NCBI GenBank assembly: GCA_900759325.1
Contig: CAAEUW010000005.1
Span: 1 to 9,283 of the forward strand
DNA length: 9,283 nt
From: an uncultured Peptostreptococcus sp.
Lineage (GTDB): Bacteria; Bacillota; Clostridia; Peptostreptococcales; Peptostreptococcaceae
Reading direction: 5' to 3'
Below the pieces are notes generated by a model. It was not told the DNA's origin and searched no databases. It saw only the letters and a list, made by a program, of their open reading frames with translations. The position numbers were made by a program, and so were the translations under genes. Each line of letters starts with the position of its first letter. Position 1 is the first letter of the stretch. Below, piece after piece: positions 5,625 through 9,283 of the stretch.

Positions 5625-7154
5625 ATGAAGTTTTTAGGAATATTTAATGTAAAAGAAAGAAAAGGTAGGAATAATTTTATAGGAGAGACAATGACCACAA
5701 AAAAGTTGTATATGGGTATTGCAAGCCTACTACTAGGTTGTATACTAACGACTGGTCCCCTAGTTGCTAGGGCAGAAATAGATCCAGATTTCCCAGATGA
5801 AACAAACAGCATAGACGATGTTGATATTCAAAATAAAAAGCAGACTATTGTTGAAGGGACTCAAATAACTCCTATCAAGATAGTACCAACCAATACAGGA
5901 GAATGGACAAAGGTAGATGAGAGGGAATTAGGCCTTATGGGTCTTAAATACGATATGGGGACTTACCTTATCACTGGCAAGTATAATCTTAGGGAGCCTT
6001 GGGGTAAGGATGAAGAGGTAAAAAAGGTATTTGAAGCAATCAAGGTAATACGCCATGATAGTAGGGTGGAAAATAGACGACTGGTGTTCATAGTTCAGAG
6101 GGATACAGATAGGGATGGTATACCTGATATTACTGATACAGACGATGATAATGATGGCTATACAGATGTCGAAGAGAAGGCCAAGGGGTCTGATCCGAAA
6201 AATGCCAAGTCAATACCAGCCACACCAATAATTCCTGCACAAGTCCAGCCAGTGAGACCAAGTACTGGTAGGATAAATGATAAAGACAGGGTAGGAACTG
6301 CAATTAATATTTCTAAGAAGTATTATAATAAGGCTAATACAGTAATTGTAGTTAGACATGACCTATTCCCAGATTCTATGACAGCTTCTGTACTGGCTAA
6401 GCTAAAGGATGCTCCTATACTACTAAATCCAACAGATAAGCTTGATAACAGGGTTAGTGAAGAAATAAAAAGACTAGGCGTAGAAGAGGTAATTATAGTG
6501 GGTGGTCGTGATTCTATATCAGAAGGTGTTAGAGAAGAACTTAAGGCCTTTGATACAGACAAGTATGTAGAGAGGCTATCAGGACCAGATAGGTATGGGA
6601 CATCTGAAATGGTAGCTAGAAGAGTTGTAGCTATGACAGGTAAGAAATATATAGCAGTAGTAGCTTCTGGTCAGGTATTCCCGGATGCCCTATCAGTTGG
6701 TACATTTGCCTCTAGAGAGTCATATCCTATATTATTAGTCAAGAAAGATCTAATACCAGAACGTATTGAGAGAGCTATAAACGATTTAGATATAAATAGG
6801 ACTTATATAGCAGGTGGAACTAATACTATTTCGAAGGAAACAGAAGCCAAGCTCCCAAGTGTGCTTGAAAGAATGGCTGGAAACACTAGGTATGAGACAT
6901 CAGTGGTTATAGCAAGATCTAAGTTTAAGGATAGCAATGAGGCCTTTGTAGCTTCAGGTGAAGAATTTGCAGATGCCTTGGTTATATCTCCAATATCTGG
7001 TAAGTATAATAAACCAACATTGTTGGTATCAAGGAATATAAGTATTAACTCAATAGTTAAAAAATATATAAAGGAAGCTAAACTAACGGGTATAACGGCT
7101 ATAGGTGGAGAAAAATATGTTCCAAATAGCACAATTAATGACTTGACTAGGTAA
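5625..7154 (+). CDS. secreted CWB2 protein with Ig-like and calcium-linker head (gene 3)
   Basis: This is a 509-residue exported wall protein, or 487 if started at ATG 5691. The second start gives a compact signal peptide (MTTKKLYMGIASLLLGC) cut after VARA; the first adds a 22-residue basic extension but has the better ribosome site. The head is unrelated to that of genes 1, 2 and 4. Residues about 55-158 resemble the putative Ig (He_PIG-like) domains of Gram-positive adhesins (IVEGTQITPI, GTYLITGK, WGKDEE, FIVQRDTD). Residues 160-184 follow the thrombospondin type 3 pattern (DTDRDGIPD, DTDDDNDG) that binds Ca2+, then a Pro-rich linker. CWB2 repeats cover 215-316, 317-415 and 416-509. Repeat 3 reads GNTRYETS, losing the usual Asp of G-DR. 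A binding or adhesin role is inferred from family. No clear promoter was seen in the 209-bp spacer, so read-through from gene 2 is possible. Confidence 0.93.
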   Translation: MKFLGIFNVKERKGRNNFIGETMTTKKLYMGIASLLLGCILTTGPLVARAEIDPDFPDETNSIDDVDIQNKKQTIVEGTQITPIKIVPTNTGEWTKVDERELGLMGLKYDMGTYLITGKYNLREPWGKDEEVKKVFEAIKVIRHDSRVENRRLVFIVQRDTDRDGIPDITDTDDDNDGYTDVEEKAKGSDPKNAKSIPATPIIPAQVQPVRPSTGRINDKDRVGTAINISKKYYNKANTVIVVRHDLFPDSMTASVLAKLKDAPILLNPTDKLDNRVSEEIKRLGVEEVIIVGGRDSISEGVREELKAFDTDKYVERLSGPDRYGTSEMVARRVVAMTGKKYIAVVASGQVFPDALSVGTFASRESYPILLVKKDLIPERIERAINDLDINRTYIAGGTNTISKETEAKLPSVLERMAGNTRYETSVVIARSKFKDSNEAFVASGEEFADALVISPISGKYNKPTLLVSRNISINSIVKKYIKEAKLTGITAIGGEKYVPNSTINDLTR

Positions 7155-7187
7155 AAATTAAATATAAGTCAATGTATTAAATGAATT

Positions 7188-7221
7188 GAGACTCCTCAGG
7201 TATTATCTTGAGGAGTTTTTT
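7188..7221 (+). terminator. Rho-independent terminator of gene 3
   Basis: ACTCCTCAGG (7191-7200) pairs with 7207-7216, with one G-T wobble and a 6-nt loop. It is followed by a run of six T (7216-7221). Weak pairs extend the base to 7188. It lies 34 nt after the gene 3 stop. Confidence 0.9.
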
Positions 7222-7272
7222 AAAAACAAATGAATAAAATAATATTTGATACTAAACTTGAAATAAATATAT

Positions 7273-7302
7273 TTAAAATACTTTGTCTATATATTATTTT
7301 AA
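7273..7302. promoter_or_regulatory. dyad element upstream of gene 4
   Basis: TTAAAATA (7273-7280) and TATTTTAA (7295-7302) are exact complements flanking CTTTGTCTATATAT. The CTTTG core and AT-rich right side match the elements before genes 1 and 2. Here the element sits 10 bp further from the -10 box, about one helical turn. Function is inferred. Confidence 0.4.
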
Positions 7303-7304
7303 GA

Positions 7305-7333
7305 TTGACTAATAAGCCTTAGGTTTGTATAAT
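7305..7333 (+). promoter_or_regulatory. promoter of gene 4
   Basis: TTGACT (7305-7310), 17 bp, TATAAT (7328-7333) is close to the sigma-A consensus and the strongest promoter in the window. Transcription should start near 7340, giving a leader of about 140 nt before ATG 7479. Within it I saw only a short CCAA/TTGG hairpin (7417-7427) and no recognisable riboswitch or T-box. Confidence 0.8.
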
Positions 7334-7463
7334 TAAATAAAAGGAAATGGTTTGTTTTAATCCTTAAATATAAGCAAGCTAGAAATAAGAGGACCTATAT
7401 AATCCATAAAAGAAAACCAATAGTTGGATATATAAATCTCAAATTGTGGGGTCAAAAAAAGGA

Positions 7464-7470
7464 AAAGGAG
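7464..7470 (+). promoter_or_regulatory. ribosome binding site of gene 4
   Basis: AAAAGGAG at 7463-7470 ends 8 nt before ATG 7479, the same spacing as in the other genes. It serves as the reference for placing the ATT starts of genes 1 and 2. Confidence 0.85.
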
Positions 7471-7478
7471 TTTAAAAT

Positions 7479-9283
7479 ATGAATAGAATATTGAAAAGGT
7501 CGATAGGAATTACGACCGCTACACTGATGGTCCTGGGCATATTTGCCAATACGGCCAGTGTACTTGCAGAGGAATATACTGCACAAAATTCGCTGACTAG
7601 TTTAATTCAAGTGGGACCAGGAGGGACTTCTACCTATGTTTCTCCGGAAAAGGTGGTTAGGGATACCTATTGGGCAGATTTGGAAGAAGGAACTATTGAA
7701 GAAAGAATAGAGGGTCTTGGTGTACCATCACCAGCTACATCTCCATTAGCTACGGGATCTTCATTTGGAAGTGCTAGTGGATACATTTATAAGGATGTAA
7801 AATATTATGGGGTCTTCCCGAAATATGTATTGAGGACAAGTGAATCGGGTCTTAAAGATCTAAATGTATTAAATAGGGGATTCGGAAGTGATGCTTATTT
7901 ACCAAGTACTGGTATTACAGATAGCCCACTAGGAATGCAGATTATACTCAAGGACGGATTCTATCAATTCGGATATTTAGCTGGACCAGATTATTTGAAT
8001 AGTGAATATATTGGTAAAACGTCAAACGATCCAGTTTTAGACAAGTTTAATCCATATGGATTTAGGGAGGCCGACCTACTAAGTCAGGACGAGATAAAGG
8101 ATCCTACAAAATTAACTGTTTATGGTGACATTAGGGAAAAAGGATCTACTGATTCAAACAAAATAGGAGAGTGCAGGGTTGGTGACCAAATCAAGCTTGA
8201 TTTTTCAATGGATGCTTCATGGTTTAAGAGATATATTATGGGTTATGCTCTTAGCCTAACTAGAGGTCGTTATTCATATACGGTAGATAGAGTTTACAAA
8301 GGAACCTTGGGTAAATTTGATTCGCAGTTGGTGTATACAATAGATATACCAGAGGGAGTTGATTTAATAAACCCTTCTGCAAGTATAAGTGGTCTTAATG
8401 ATTTTAATGTAAATACAGATATAAAGAATGATTCTGGTTCTAAAAAGTTAGTAATCAGCCTTAAGCTAAATGATGATAAGGCCAATAAGGAAGAGCTTTG
8501 GAAAGATATAATAGAGAGAATAAAAAAGCTTGATACAAGTAATATTAAGATATCAATTTCAGGTTTATATGTTAACTCAAAGGCCCAAGCGGATACTAAT
8601 ATTAGGCTAAGGGGAACTATTGGTGGATATTTTGAGTGGGCAAATACAATTCTTACTGGTGTACCATCGCCAGCAGGAGAGCCTACTGCTACAGGAGGAT
8701 ATACTTCTGACACAAATGCAGAATATTATAGACATCTATCACAGCAAAAGGTATTCGAACGTAGGTATTTGTACTTTGTAGCAAAGCAGAGTCAATTTGG
8801 AAGAGATAATGGGGCTCCTGTAGATAAGCCAAACCTAATATCTTATACATTTAAAGTTAAGAAAGAACCTAACAATCCAACTCCAGGTAGGATAGATGGT
8901 AAAGATAGGATAGAAACAGCTATTAAGATATCAAAAAATAACTATGATAAGGCCAAGACTGTAATAGTGGTTAGACATGACTTATTCCCAGACTCAATGA
9001 CAGCCTCAGTATTAGCCAAGCTAAAGGATGCACCAATCCTACTTAACCCAACTGCCAAGCTAGATTCAAGAGTTGGTGACGAAATCAAAAGACTAGGTGC
9101 TCAAGAGGTAATCATAGTTGGTGGCCAGGACTCTGTATCTGAAAGAGTAAGAGAAGACCTAAAGGCCTATGATGCTGACAAGAACGTAGAAAGAATAGCA
9201 GGAACTGACAGGTATGGAACTTCTGAAATGGTAGCCAAGAGGGTAGTTGGTATAACTGGTAAGAAAAATACCGGTGTAGTAGC
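7479..9283 (+). CDS. secreted CWB2-anchored surface protein, 3' truncated by window (gene 4)
   Basis: An open frame of 601 codons from ATG 7479 runs to the window edge with no stop. Residues 1-30 form a signal peptide (MNRILKRSIGITTATLMVLG, cut after VLA30) that aligns gap-free with those of genes 1 and 2. The head carries the same motifs: YWADLE, GVFPKYVL, NPYGF, LLSQDEIKDPTKLTVYGD, IGE, SWFKRYIMGYAL, SISGLYV, GTIGGYFEWA, ending near residue 467. Two variable loops differ from the paralogues. One near residues 78-100 and one near 390-420 both contain GVPSPA followed by a P-ATG motif, and the second has no cysteine, unlike genes 1 and 2. CWB2 repeat 1 starts at G470 (GRIDGKDRIETA); the window ends inside repeat 2. 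A full gene would be expected to hold three repeats, about 765 residues. Function of the head is unknown. It has the best promoter of the set and an ATG start, so it may be the most highly expressed of the three head-sharing copies. Confidence 0.93.
   Translation, partial: MNRILKRSIGITTATLMVLGIFANTASVLAEEYTAQNSLTSLIQVGPGGTSTYVSPEKVVRDTYWADLEEGTIEERIEGLGVPSPATSPLATGSSFGSASGYIYKDVKYYGVFPKYVLRTSESGLKDLNVLNRGFGSDAYLPSTGITDSPLGMQIILKDGFYQFGYLAGPDYLNSEYIGKTSNDPVLDKFNPYGFREADLLSQDEIKDPTKLTVYGDIREKGSTDSNKIGECRVGDQIKLDFSMDASWFKRYIMGYALSLTRGRYSYTVDRVYKGTLGKFDSQLVYTIDIPEGVDLINPSASISGLNDFNVNTDIKNDSGSKKLVISLKLNDDKANKEELWKDIIERIKKLDTSNIKISISGLYVNSKAQADTNIRLRGTIGGYFEWANTILTGVPSPAGEPTATGGYTSDTNAEYYRHLSQQKVFERRYLYFVAKQSQFGRDNGAPVDKPNLISYTFKVKKEPNNPTPGRIDGKDRIETAIKISKNNYDKAKTVIVVRHDLFPDSMTASVLAKLKDAPILLNPTAKLDSRVGDEIKRLGAQEVIIVGGQDSVSERVREDLKAYDADKNVERIAGTDRYGTSEMVAKRVVGITGKKNTGVV

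Noticed and set aside
5715..5770. Lipobox (LLGC) making gene 3 a lipoprotein
   Set aside because: The -2 residue is Leu rather than a small residue, the hydrophobic segment continues past the Cys, and a good signal peptidase I site (VARA/E) follows. The CWB2 triplet already supplies surface anchoring.
7340..7478. Riboswitch or T-box in the gene 4 leader
   Set aside because: No T-box core, conserved aptamer motif or anti-terminator/terminator pair could be found; only a 4-bp hairpin is visible.
1898..9283. Recent gene conversion homogenising the CWB2 modules
   Set aside because: Proteins are very similar, but the DNA differs at many synonymous positions throughout. This fits long-standing purifying selection rather than recent copying.

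Overview
The window is AT-rich and codes on one strand only. It holds a tandem array of four secreted surface proteins, all in the same direction. Each carries a three-repeat cell wall binding type 2 module (CWB2, PF04122), the module that anchors the Cwp proteins of Clostridioides difficile to anionic wall polymers. CWB2 triplets, AGGAGG ribosome binding sites, low GC and typical signal peptides point to an anaerobic low-GC Gram-positive (Bacillota). The wording of the CWB2 repeats and the Ig/calcium-linker head of gene 3 suggest a Peptoniphilaceae-type anaerobic coccus (Anaerococcus/Peptoniphilus relatives). That narrower placement is inference.

Layout. 1-130: 3' edge of an unseen upstream unit with two stem-loops, the second a good terminator. 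193-301: dyad, promoter and leader of gene 1. 302-2785: gene 1, ending in a 15-bp terminator stem. 2904-3021: dyad, promoter and leader of gene 2. 3022-5415: gene 2. 5416-5624: spacer with a 17-bp perfect inverted repeat and no convincing promoter. 5625-7154: gene 3, with its terminator at 7188-7221. 7222-7478: dyad, a strong promoter and a leader of roughly 140 nt. 7479-9283: gene 4, which runs off the window inside its second CWB2 repeat.

Genes 1, 2 and 4 share a large N-terminal head that I do not recognise. It is interrupted at one fixed place by a loop that differs completely between copies: a Pro/Cys 8-residue tandem repeat in gene 1, a four-cysteine stretch in gene 2, and a short cysteine-free Pro/Thr stretch in gene 4. 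Gene 3 swaps this head for an Ig-like domain and a calcium-binding aspartate linker on the same anchor. The locus looks like a cassette for displaying variable heads on a conserved wall anchor.

The most notable observation is that genes 1 and 2 appear to start at ATT. In both, a strong Shine-Dalgarno lies exactly 8 nt before an ATT that aligns without gaps to the ATG of gene 4, at the head of a proper signal peptide. Canonical start choices either remove the charged end of the signal peptide or fall at the likely transcription start. Other points of interest are a conserved dyad element upstream of three of the promoters and the structured spacer between genes 2 and 3.
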